A stretch of DNA of 64,000 nt from Leptidea sinapis. Taxonomy: Eukaryota; Arthropoda; Insecta; Lepidoptera; Pieridae. The stretch spans positions 3,224,001-3,288,000 of the forward strand of contig NC_066287.1 of NCBI RefSeq assembly GCF_905404315.1. The letters are read 5' to 3'. The position numbers and the translations under genes were made by a program. The first letter of the stretch is position 1, and the number at the start of each line of letters is the position of its first letter. Below are positions 1-12,993 of the stretch, one piece after another. Below the pieces are notes generated by a model, which saw only the letters and a list, made by a program, of their open reading frames with translations, ran no database searches and had not been told where the DNA came from.

Positions 1-400
1 CAGATTCAACAAAGAGGCGTCAAACTTCACTAAGTGGGACGTAGTAACAGATGACGAAACATGGATTTTTGCTACCATCAGAACAAAACAGCAATCGAAC
101 GTTTGTGTCTTTCAAGATGAATCGGAGCCAAACAAAATGGTGCGATGGAAATTGCCAATTAGCGGTTAATTGCATCATTTTTAACAAAACTGGACACGTG
201 GCTGTTGGTTACCTTGGAAAGTCGTTGTATCATGAATAGTTGTGTGATACCCGACCAATTTTTTTCGGGGGTAGTCTTTGAACAACTCCGTAAAAATAGC
301 AGTAAACGCCTTAATGTTCTTGTAATGCCACTACTCATAAGGCCAGACAGACAAATGATTTTTGTTGGTGAAAAACTTATTGATTATTTGTTATGTGATG
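1..400 (+). pseudogene. mariner (DD34D) transposase remnant, cut by the window edge
   Basis: Translating from base 2 gives a mariner catalytic segment with the TDDETWIF motif (first catalytic Asp) followed by an FQDESEPNK-like stretch, then a stop. A shifted frame near 170-235 carries FNKTGHVAV, which follows in the same family, and an ELRKN-like stretch lies near 275-305. The second catalytic Asp segment is scrambled. Several frameshifts and stops make this dead. The 5' part lies outside the window. On its right it abuts an RTE-type LINE fragment. Confidence 0.8.
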
Positions 401-525
401 ATCGCGAAACTGAAGTGGCAGTTGGCAAGGCACATAGCTCGACGGATGGACAGATAGCCATTGGGGCAGTAAAGTCCTCGAATGGCAACCACGTACTGGA
501 AGATGCAGTGGTGGTAGGTTGCTGA
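398..525 (+). mobile_element. RTE-type LINE, C-terminal fragment
   Basis: A forward frame reads KLKWQLARHIARR, followed by a broken match to the WG-VLEWRPRTGRRSVGRPP region that ends many lepidopteran RTE reverse transcriptase ORFs. The same region recurs in reverse at about 14.6, 22.7 and 57.1 kb. It is about 125 bp, has stops in frame, and is a 5'-truncated remnant. Confidence 0.65.
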
Positions 526-604
526 AGGACTTGAAAAACATAGTGAATGAAGAATTGGTATCGTTCATATTATTTTCTACTTGTTCGTTCCGGAAAACCT
601 TCGG

Positions 605-870
605 GCAACCCGACCAATGACGTTCTATACACATATAAGGTCAACATCATTCGCAGTCTGATAGCGGAATTGCAGAAGTGTGCTTAAAGACAATGTAAGC
701 ACACTTTCTGTGTGTCAACTGTCACTGTCCGAAGCGTGTTCTAAATTCATCATATGTATCCTAAGCTAAATAAATCTTCTTTATTGCTGCCTATTGTCCA
801 AGAATATTTTAAACAACTGGAGAAAATGCGACAATGTATAGATATAGCAGTTATTCTATTAGTTCAAAGG
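605..870. repeat. dispersed repeat shared with 62408-62530
   Basis: The blocks around 610-690 (TCTATACACAT..., CTGATAGCGGAA) and 795-860 (AGAATATTTTAAA, AATG then CAA-GTATAGAT) match 62408-62530 in the same order, but here they are separated by extra sequence. No coding potential was recognised. The family is unknown. Confidence 0.5.
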
Positions 871-960
871 GGCATTAGAGTACTTTTAGCAGGAGTTGGA
901 CTGCAGTTTTTGTTACACAAAGTCTAGTAGTTAAAGGCGTTTAAAGAGAAAATCACTTAC

Positions 961-1121
961 TTGGTAGCTGCCCTGTTGGATATTTCGACCATCCGAAAAC
1001 TGGTCCGTAGTGTCATCATCGTAATCAAATGCTTCAGTAGTTCTAGCCATGCCTTTTTCGTCTCGAGAATGGTCTGACCACCCTTTCCTATACCCAGATG
1101 GACATAAGGCTTGTATTCAGT
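961..1121 (-). CDS. Vha36-like: V-ATPase D-like gene, fourth visible exon (161 nt)
   Basis: The acceptor TTTTTTCACAG and donor CAA|GTAAGT flank 53 codons plus two bases. It carries GIGKGGQTILETKKAW, LELLKHL and TLRTSFRMVEISNRAA, matching the GLGRGGQ and LVELASLQTSF...TNRR region. The alternative frame from an internal ATG (MARTTEAFDYDDD...) is open but does not resemble subunit D. The next exon would carry the C-terminal coil and is not between here and position 1. Confidence 0.85.
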
Positions 1122-4100
1122 CTGTGAAAAAAAGATCACTATGGATGATAATAGAAAGGAAAAGAAAATTAAATAGTTTATGCTTACTACCTGACCTGAC
1201 GTCAATGACGTCACATCGACGCATTGTAACGGCGTACAAAACAAGCATTACTTGGATGTTATGATCAATAAATAAACTGCCAATTCGTTTTTCTGTATTA
1301 TTAATTTATGTAAAGGTTTTATGCTGTGACGCGTATTGTAATTATTATAATTATGAAAAATCAATGAAAGAATCTGGGTTAAGTATAAAACAAGATAAGT
1401 ATAATAGAAGACAAAGAACAACAGAAACTACAGAAGTGTTGACAGCAAAAGTCAAAACGTAACAATGAAAACTTCAAAAACAAATCAGTGGTAGCACGAA
1501 AATATCATGACATGTAATGGTAATGAAAGTGCAAACCGCACTGACGCAACAGGACGAGCGCGAGGGGGTGAGAGAGGTATGGGAGTGATGATCACATTCC
1601 AACTATGTCTAGAGACAATGTTGCTGTGTTGTAAATACAAAAACATATTGTTGGGGTCTCCTTTAATGCAAATACCTTCCCGTTCGTCCAAAGCAAAAAC
1701 AGGGACAGTATATACAAGTACGAGTGCTGACATAAAGTGTTAAATCTAAGTAGAACACACTAACTACACTAGCTGCGGCTCCCTTCAAAGTCTTCATTCT
1801 AATTCTTTTAAGAGATATTTGAAATTAAATATGAAATATTCTCGTTAGTCAAAGAAAGTAAAACAACGATGAACAACAATGGGTAAATTTAATAATTTAA
1901 CACAATGGGTCACCTCTTCTAGAACGTACTGCCACAGCTTGACACCAGAGACCGACTTCGTTGAAGGTATCACGATTGCTCCAGCCTGCACAAATAAAAA
2001 CAAAATGATCAATTTGTGTACAGGAATTATGTTGCAGCTACGAACAGAAAAATAAAGTGATCAATTTGTGTACAGGAATTATGTTGCAGCTACGAACAGA
2101 AAAATAAAGTGATCAATTGGTGTACAGGAATAATGTTGCAGCTACGAACAGAAAAATAAAGTGATCAATTGGTGTACAGGAATTATGTTGCAGCTACGAA
2201 CAGAAAAATAAAGTGATCAATTGGTGTACAGGATTTATGTTCCAGCTACGAACATAAAAATAAAATGATCAATTTGTGTACAGGAATTATGTTGCAGCTA
2301 CGAACACTGGCACACGAAGCGTTCTTCTGTAGCCTTCGCACGAGAAAAAAACCTACGTACTTATTAATTAATTCCGTGACTAGGCTGAGTTTTGGTTTGT
2401 TTTTCGATTTATACCCAATATTCGGTGAGTTGCTCTTGTTATAACACAATTATATTATGTGAGACATTATATAATTATAATAGTATGATATAATATAGTA
2501 TTTGTTTATATAAATTAGACTTGAACTGTCGGTTCCTTTGACTGTTTTGTACTGTTTATTTAGTTTGGAATATGTTAAAATATGTTTACTTGGACAATTA
2601 TCGTACTAATTCAGCAGTTATTTTGTCAAAATATAGCATAGCTATATTTTATATCATACACAAGCGATCTCACACTTCAAGGTCAAGAGTCTCTGTCGGC
2701 GCTAACAAATGCTGACCTGGCAAACGATGTTTTTCCATCTACTTAAATTAAATACCATCATCATTGTAAGAAATGTCAGATGTTATGAAATGTCATTAAC
2801 TGAATAATTAGTATTGCAAATATATAGATATTTTAAATCTATACTTAATATATAAAGCTGCAGTGTTTGTTTGAACGCGCTAGTCTCTGGTACTACTGGT
2901 CCGATTTGAATGATTCTTTCAGTGTTGGGTAGTCCATTTATCGAGGAAGGCTATAGGCTATGTTTTTTTTTTATAAAATTAAGGATCCGTAATAAAATTG
3001 CTATTTTGTAACACAAGGTGTAAAATCGAAAACCTATTTTTGCGTGCGCTGCAAAAACTATTGACAATAGAACAAAATGATCTAAAGGCTATAATATAGG
3101 CAATATTTTATTACTTATAAAACTATCACGTGAATTATACTTTATATGGCAACACAACGTTTGCCGGGTCAGCTAGTGTATAAATAACTAGCTGATACCC
3201 GCGACTTCGTCCGCGTACACATATGACGAAGCACACTACGTGTATTATTATTTTTTGTATTTATATATTTTTTTTATTTCTTATGACAAAACTTAAGATT
3301 TATCGTTCATAAAAATATTGTTTTCGAATTTTATTTGAGGTAAAATTTAGTTTATATTTTATCTGCTGAGATAGTTGGAAAGATATAAAAATTCTAATTA
3401 ATTATTCATTTTAAACTATTCTTTCTGATTTCCTAACGACTAATTCCAAGCATTTTCATATTTATTCACCTTTTAAACCTTCTCTAGACGTCCACAAATA
3501 ATTCAAGACCAAAATTAGCCACATCGGTATAGCCGTTCTCGAATTTTAGCGAGACTAACGAACAGCAATTAAATTTTTATATATATAGATCATTCCAGAT
3601 AAGTAATCACCAACACATCGTTTACTAAAACCTTAGAACCGGAGAAGGTACTATAAGAAGCATCTTATGGTATAAGTATTATTCCAATGGGTTCTGTATT
3701 TTTTCGCAGCATAACCAAAGGCAAAACCCGGCTCTCCATTTATTGGTTATAGTAATAGTTTATTGTGATACAAGGGTGGAAAGTAGCTTGCACGAGCTGA
3801 CATCAAGAAGCACAATACGAAAGCGAGGGATTTTTATGTCGCGAGTTTGCATTATCCTACACATCCGTGTATCGCATGTTTTTAATACATTTATGGGAAA
3901 TAGTAAATAACTAATCAAAGATTTAAACAGGTTTTTTTCAACATACTTTCCAGACTAGCGAAACTCTCTAAGATAAAAGCGATTCACTCTATTGTATGAA
4001 ACGTGCAGTAATTGATAGATTGACAGATAACGGCTATAATCTTGTAAAAAACGGAGATAGCCGAAAACCACTACGTTTTTGTACGAAAGCAACTGTTCAC

Positions 4101-4582
4101 TTTCAAACTTAGCCGGATTATACCTCGTGGCCAATCGCCATAATGTAATTACTACTATTTCAAACTTATGTCAAATGACTTCATGTTTCATACTAAACTA
4201 AGTTTCAATTTTTACAAAATTTTTACATCAAAAAGAATTCTAAAGGAATCAATTTTGAGAAAATAAATGCATTTTTTATACCTTTTTACACAGGCAGTCC
4301 CACCTCTTATTATGCAGTATTTACATCCTCTTTGATACTTTCAGAAAATGGCGCGTTTTTGCAAATGGACTTTTTCTTACAACGAAACTAGGCAACGGGA
4401 TCGTATGCATATATAGCCTATTCGATTTAAGACAAATGTTCCGTAAGAATTAAAAAAACAATCAATCTCTTCGGATAAGAATATTCAAAGATGCGACATT
4501 TCTACGTAGACCCAGGTCAATGTTTATCTCTCAAGGTGACCAATTGATTCAACCTTATCGTCAAGGCCTCCGTGGCGCAATT

Positions 4583-4636
<54 letters not shown>

Positions 4637-7600
4637 GCGTTTTTTTTAATGCGTCTAAAAACTATAATACTTTTCTAAGCTGCTGCAACATTTAACTAGT
4701 ACAGTATATTATAGTTGCAACGATATATTAGGGGTCAATGGATGAAATTGCCGTTTCGCGTTGAAAGAATTTTTTTTTTGCAAATTATATATAAATATTT
4801 ATTTAATTGAATCACCCGCTTTATCTGTAACTAGTCTAGCTAGGCTAGTCTAAATATTCTTAATACCAAAAAAAAATTGTTTGATTCAAATTTCGAACGC
4901 AATGCCAGAAACTATCACATTCCACTATTTGAAATTCTCCGCCAACTCGAACAATAACAAGCGGCACGGCCGTATCATCCTTTTCTCGAAGCGGTTCAGG
5001 CAATTTTCGACCCCCTATAACATCATTGTGGATATTTATTTATGGTGTATGTGGATGATGCAGCTACTGTACTCAATAACTTTTGTATTAATTTACATTT
5101 AATTTTTTGACTTACTCGTGTAAGACATTGACTATTTGACGTTTGAGTGTGTCTGTTGCATCATTTTACATTTTTTACATATTATATTGTAATTGAAATG
5201 ATTTGTAAATCGATGTAAATGTAAATCTATACTAATATTACAAAGCTGCAGTGTTTGTTTGTTTGTTTGAACGCGCTAATCTCTGGTACTACTGGTCCGA
5301 TTTGAATGATTCTTTCAGTGTTGGGTAGTCCATTTATCGAGGAAGGCTATGTTTTATTTTCAAAATTAGGGATCCGTAGTAAAATTGCTATTTTGTAACA
5401 CAAGGTGTAAAATCGAATAAAACTATCGCGTGAATTATACTTTATATGGCAAAACAACGTTTGCCGGGTCAGCTAGTCTTTATATAAAAGAGTGGCAATG
5501 AGTTTCTTGCCACTTCTTCTCATTAGCTCCACCCTTTACGAAGTAGCGGTAGATTCAAGAAGAGATTTTTTTTTTTCACATTCATAAGATTTTGATTTGA
5601 TTTGATTTGATAAAATTTGAAGAATAGAATCATGGTTTTTCAACTTGAAATTTTCAATGAATAGGAAGTCAAACAATTTAACGTTGTGCAATTTTATTTT
5701 GTTGTCCATCTAGAATTTTCTAGTTGTCACGTAGCAATGTGGGTTTAGGGTGCTTAGAGGAGTTGTTAGGGTTGAAACCAGCAGCCGAATCCCTACCGTC
5801 CCCATCGAAACTTCCCTTCCCGTGAGCCTCTTGCTTGCTTAAAGCGAATTACTGAAGTTCTACTTTTCACCGTTACGCTAATTCGACACCCTGACGTTAG
5901 TTGAAATTTGTGTCTTCTATCGAGTCCTCTTTTGAGGAGGTCGCGGAATGGGGTAAATTTAACCTTGTCCAATTTAACCCCCAGAAGACTCAAGTTCGCG
6001 CGTTTACCACTAAAACGCCATTTCTCGTATCACCGCTCTTGACAACACTTCCCTTAAAGCCTCGCCTAGTATCGGAATACTGGGTCTCGAGCGATTGCCA
6101 ATTCCGTGGCCATCTGGAGGGAATAACCAAATTGGCTTCGAAGAAGCTGGGCGTCATTAATAGAGCACGACAGTACTTCAAGCCGGGCCACATACTAGCG
6201 CTCTACAAAGCGCAGGTCCAACCACACATGGAGTATTGCTGTTATCTCTGGTCTGGCGTACCCCAATATCAGCTCGATCCATTTGACCGCGTGCATCGTA
6301 GAGCAGCTCGAATTGTCGGGGACCCAGTGCTTTGTGAACGGCTGGTTCACTTGGCGTTGCGTAGTGACGTGGCTTCATTGTGTGTCTTCTACCGCATTTA
6401 TCACGGGCAGTGTTCCGAAGAGCTGTTTAACCTGATTCCTGCCGCCAATTTCCACCGTCGCACGACACGCCACAAGTTAGGATATCATCCCCACCATCTG
6501 GATGTGTGGCGGTCCTCCACAGTGCAGCTTTCAAGGAGCTTTCTTCCACGTACTACAAAGCTCGTGGAATGAGCTTTCTGACCCGAATAACTATCCTCCT
6601 GTGTCGGTTTTGCCGACCCTTAGTAAAATTATTGAAAAAATTATTTTAAGCCAAATGCTTACTTACTTTAACTCTCATAAGTTACTTCATTTGAAACAAT
6701 TTGGCTTTACTACGCATAAAAGTAGTAGGCATAAAAATTTATTTTCTAATTGATTCCTTTAGAATTATTTTTGATGTCATTTCTTATACTAATAGATACT
6801 ACTACCGCTTCGGAAACAAATGGCGCTCTGAGAGAGAAGAAGTGGCGCAAGAAACTCTCCCAGCGCTCTTTTCAATAAAAATATACAATATTGTACAGTC
6901 ATTTCTATCGCTCTAAAATAATCACAATCTAGTCCCAGGCTGTCCGATCATTTAGATATTTAGTAGTGGAGTAATAGGATTTACGACAGAGTAATTTTTT
7001 TGTAAAACATTTAAATTTATAGATAATGCCTGAACAGTGGCTGGGACTTTTTTATAGAAGTATATACATTTACCCTTAAAGCTATTATGTATCTTATAAA
7101 GCCTACTAGAATAAGATACAAGCAATCCATTATTTCTAGTGTTATAATAATGAAAATCACTATTAAGAGCAAAAAGGTGACAGTTTTTGTGAACGAATTT
7201 TAGGGGACGTTCAACAACGGATGCAGGTGTTGAGCTTATCAAGAATATTTTTGATGCCTGGGAGGAATCGCAGAATGCACTTGGCTTCTGCTGTGATTTA
7301 TCTAAGGCTTTTGATTGTGTTCAACATTCAACGCTGGTCAGGAAGCTATGTCACTATGGCATAAAGGGAACTGCGCTCGATCTTCTCATTTCATATCTAA
7401 ACAATAGAATTCAGAAGGTCGACGTGAATGGCAGGAGATCTCCTGGGACTTCTCTCAGTATGGGAGTACTACAAGGGTCTATTCTCGGACCGCTCCTCTT
7501 CCTTATCTATATAAATGATCTTCCTAATCTTATAGAGAAAAAACATAAAGTAGTATTGTTTGCGGACGACACTTCACTGATTTTCAAAGTGAAAAGAAAC

Positions 7601-9158
7601 CAAGCTATGTATGACGAAGTGAACGATATTCTATCTGACATCGTGTACTGGTTTAGCGCTAATAACCTATTGTTAAATAGCAAGAAAACGAAATATATAA
7701 AATTTACCGTACCAAATATAAAAAATGTTGATGCAAGTGTTTTGTTAAACGAAGAGATGATAAAATCGCCGGAATCTGCTAAATTTCTTGGCATTACTCT
7801 GGATTCCAAATTACAATGGGGCCCCCATATTGAAGGATTGGCGAACAGACTTAGTTCTGCAGCATACGCGGTTAAAAAGATTAGACGATAAACTGACATA
7901 GATACGGCGTGACTTGTATACTTTAGTTACTTCCATAGTATTATGTCCTATGGTATATTGCAGTGGGGCAGCGCTGCCGACATTAATACAATATTTGTGC
8001 TTCAGAAGAGGGCTATTCGCGGTATTTTTAACCTAGGCCCTAAGGAATCATTGAGAGCAAAATTCAAAGAAATTAACATCATCATTCAAAGAAATTGACT
8101 GTTGCATCTCAATATCTTGATAATGTTATGTATGTTCATAGGCACATAAGTGAATTTGCTAGAAACTGTTATAACCATAATGTTAACACCAGGAACAGAC
8201 ATAAGCTTATAAGGCCTACTACTCGATTTGGTCGAGTTAGCAAGTCTTTTGTGGGGCGATGTACATGCTTTTACAACAGGATCCCAGAAAATGTTCAAAG
8301 CAAAAGTATTACGTTATTCAAAAGAATTGTTAAAAAACGTTTGTGTGGTAAAGGTTACTATAACATAAATGACTTTCTTAATGATACCACATATTGAGAA
8401 TAAAGCGACCGCCCTCAGGCTATTAAATAATAAGTTTATTTGTACAATGCTACTTTGTAAATGTTACTTTAATTGTGAAACATATTTTTGATGAAAAAAA
8501 AAGCTCGCTGAGTTTGTTGCGCCCATTCTTCTCAGGCCTGAGGCATTCATTTTAGAATGGGTGGTAGTTTTTGACTTTCAATAAGTGATTTCACATCCTA
8601 TTTTGGATAAAAATATTTGCATTTGAATTTGAATATGTCTGTTCATAAAGGAGTGTAAAGCTACATTCACCATGTTTCACTCTTCTTTCATTATCACTCT
8701 CATACTTTCCTGAAGAGAATGATAAAACTACCGCACACCTGCGGTATCTAGTTTTTCAAATTGTATAAAAATAATTTAATGATATATGAAAATCTACGTT
8801 ATATATATTAAATTATGCGGTATAATAATATATTGATTGGTTATATGTAATATAATACATCTTAATTACAATATACCTAGTTCTTTCGACATTAATAGAA
8901 ATAGCACGACCAATATTTTTTAAGGATTTTTCTTTTGTTACGATAAATAAATACAACTTGTTGCGTACGTACATATAAGAACACACAATTTTTTTATGCA
9001 ATCATTTATCTTTTTGATACTGATATTAACTACTATCCGAGACCAATTATATTACACCTGTTATAACACATAGCCAAATTAAATATCGTGTATTTGTATT
9101 TAACTTGTAACTTGTTCATACTTTTCAACCTTATCGTCAAGGCCTCCGTGGCGCAATT

Positions 9159-9212
<54 letters not shown>

Positions 9213-12200
9213 GCGATTATTTAAGCATTTGCTATTCGAGCTCGTGCATTTTTTACTGAACTCATAAAAGTTGTAGGTAATCGATCCGTTTTATTATCAC
9301 ATTAGCCATTTAAAAATCTTGTATTGTTACAGACTTCAAACAAGTACATAAACAATATGATAACTTTTGACATCTCTTATCAATCAATTTTTATTTAACA
9401 TTTCGGTTTATAGTGATAACATGATAATCACAATATAGAGTCACGGACGAGTAAAAAAAGAAGGACTCCGCGCCGTGATATTAGTAAGTGGAGCGCCGTT
9501 ATGCTAGTGTGTGTGTATTTACGGGGGATACTATTTACACAATTTTTTCTCCCATAAATAATCATATATGGTTTCGTTTCCACACTATCGTTTCGTTTTT
9601 ACACTTTTAGACAACGTACGGCGACATTTTTAAAATATTTTACTGAGACGCAAACTGATCTGTCACAGATGATGACAATTCTCATAATGGCCGCCTATCG
9701 GCCTGTAGTAGTGTAAGTGTGTGCGTGGGGATATGTACTTACACGTAAATTATTTTATATGTAAATCGGCTTGTTTTGTGTAGCACACACTGTTATGTAA
9801 GGTGACACGGAGTCCTTATTTTTTAACCAGTCCGTGTATAGAGTTAGTTCAAAAACAAATCAATTGTTTTAAAACAATATGCCACCGCAAAATAACAATT
9901 AATTAATATTATGATGATCAAGATCCCGGAAAATGTTTAAAACAAAAGCATTACGATATTCAAAAGAATTGTTTAAAAACGTTTGTGTGGTAGAGGTTAC
10001 TATAACATTAATGACTTTCTTAATGATACCACAGATTGGGAATGGAGACCACCCTCAGGTTATTAAGTAAGAAGTTAAATTGTACGATTTTACGTTGTAA
10101 CCATATATTTTTATGAAAAAAAAGCCCGCTGTGTTTGTTGCGACCGTTCTTTTCAGGTCTGAGCTATACTTTGTGGTAGTTTTTGACTTTCATCACGTCA
10201 TATTTTGATTAAAAATATTTGAATTTGAATATAATATTTAATATAATGATTATATTAATATACTAAGATCATTTATACGTCTACATAGACTATGACAGCT
10301 GTGAAAACGTCGAAAAAAAATAGACTTTCGAACTACCCTCTATTTTGAGCAATTCACGTACGCAAGTGTAAGACGTAGCTTGTCACGCACACTAAACTAA
10401 TATTCTGGCCTGTTTTTATCGGTTGTTTAACAGCAAAAGCTCTACTTAGTCGTATAAATTATCTAAATTAATATATAAATAATTTGTTATTGTAATGTCA
10501 TATCCCTCACTTCTGCGGTTATTCTTTCAAATTAAGCGCTCTTTCCAACTGAGCAAGTGTTTGAGTACGCATGGATCTCAAATTTTTTTATATGTTGTTC
10601 AACTCTCAGGATGTGGCTTCATCCGCAGGATCTACTTTACAGTAGATAACCTGCTCAACACCAATAATTGCATATAAAGAAATTGACTTCTGATGTCACA
10701 CAAACAAACAATTGTTTGGATTTGAAAGAGCAAACACCTAAGTTATTTATTAAGGCAATCGAAGGCTATTCAAGCCTATGCATAAAATGATTTGCATATA
10801 TACTAGAAGTAGTATCGAGTACTATTTATAATAGGAGACAAAATTATTGCACTGCAAATAAAGGGTATTTTTATAATAATTATAATTTATTTTAGAAAAA
10901 CTACATAATAAGAGACGGGACTGCCTACGTTAAATTGAAAATTAGTTTAGTATGAAACGTGCAGTGAGATTTGACATCAGTTTGAAATAGTAGTTACAAT
11001 TGGGCGACGAAGTATAATCCGGCAAAGTTTGAAAGCGAACACTTGCTTAAAACGTAGTGGATTTCGGCTATCTCCGATTTTAACAAGATTATAGCCGTCA
11101 TCTGTCAATGTAATTTTCGTAGTAAAATTTAAAACCGACTGCATTAAAATATTAAGTACTTAGTTATGTAAGTTAAATATTAGAGTAATTTTTGTATTGA
11201 GATATCTTAATATAATATATAAATTACGTGTCACGTTGTTTGTCATCGATGTACTCCTAAACTAATGAACAGATTTTAATGGGGATTACTTTGTGGAGTG
11301 CAGTTTGGTCCAACTTGAGAGATAGGATAGTTTTTATTTCGATTTGGGACCCATAATTATTTTTATTATCATATTTGTTTTGTATGGACATATTTTCTAT
11401 GACAGAATTTAGTGACGCATGATTTGACAGTTCCGCTGTGAAACAATTTCATTATAACAGCAGGGAACATTTTTTAAGAAATAATTCTTGATGTTTTGAA
11501 ATATTATTGGCGCATTCCTATAAAACAGTATTTTTTTACTATCTACAGAACAACGTCTGTCGAGGCAGCTAGTAGTTATATATTTTATAAATCCTTTTTT
11601 TATAATAGAAATGTATTAAAGTGATTTTTATCATCATTTTTGTTTAACTCTTAATTTCTTTAATTTTATTATGTTTAATTGTTCAACTTTGTTATTCATT
11701 TCGCACTATTGTAAATGTTGTTTACACCTGTAAAGACATGTCGTATTGTACTATCCCTTGCGTACTTGTTAAAATTTTAATTGTATAATGATGTGTTGTT
11801 GGTGTAACTATCTAAATAAATAAATAAATGTATCAATGACTGCACGTTTCATACAATCGCTTTCATCGTAGAGAGTTTCGCTAGGCTGATGCGTATACTT
11901 ATAAAAGAGTTAACTCCTTAGTAAGATTATTTGTTTTTTCACCACGTGACCAATTAATAAGCAATTTCTATCGAGGATGCAATTTGTAGGCACTAGACGA
12001 AGAAGGGGGTCAGAAGGCACCCGAAAAGAGGAATAGCACATCCCGCCGCGTGATACAATCTATAGTGTTCACATCTTCCAGGAAAACAGCATCAACTATA
12101 TACTAGTGTATAAGATGAACTAATCGTGCAAGAGAGAAGACAACCCTAACGGAGATACAGCAAGATAGAAAAAGAAAACGAATCTATTGTTACTGTAGCA

Positions 12201-12939
12201 GATTTTGATAGACAAGTCGTAAACAGTCAGCCACGCTTGGAACAAATTCTATGCAAGTATTTTGGATCGAGCCACTACATATTGACAAATCAAAATTGAT
12301 CTCGAATTATCGGTCTGTCAGGTCGTCTGTCGGCAATGGCAACAACAGTACTATCAATATGACAAATTGAACATGAATGGTAAGCAAATACACAAAAAAG
12401 TTAAGTGTTATACTTAATTTGAAGATAAAGATAAAACATTATTTGGATTCAAGATTAGATTCAGATAAAAATAAAATTACAGTATTTTGAGTGTTATCTT
12501 ATGTATTAATAGTTCAGTCTTCCGAAAATTTGATTCTCCTATTCAATGGCATTTCACCTGTTTTATGTGGATTATGTAAACCACTATTGATAAATCTTTT
12601 AGCAGCAGCTAGATCAATTAATAATTCAACATTCCAGTTCTAGTACGCAAAGAAAAATCGAATGAACACGTTCTAAATGGATTTTCATACAAATTCCCCG
12701 GCTGTATATTTGTATTAAGACACGCCTTTGGCCCGGCTGTCAAAACATACAACTCTCATACAAATTGCTGTAGGTCTCTACATATTGATATTGGTGATAA
12801 ATACTGTCAGAGACTTTGTCTTACGCATTACTTGCTCGTAATCAATGAGTTTTCAATGCCGTAATGTTTATGTTTAAATTAGCACTGAAGTTTTCTTCAA
12901 CCTTTTCAGCCACATCGTCGAGGCCTCCGTGGCGCAATT

Positions 12940-12993
<54 letters not shown>

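Noticed and set aside
1007..1055. Alternative start MARTTEAFDYDDD in the fourth V-ATPase-like exon
   Set aside because: The frame is open to the donor, but the competing frame matches subunit D and fits the phase of the preceding exon exactly.
2020..2306. CRISPR-like array
   Set aside because: Units are contiguous 52-bp tandem copies without unique spacers, in a eukaryotic intron.
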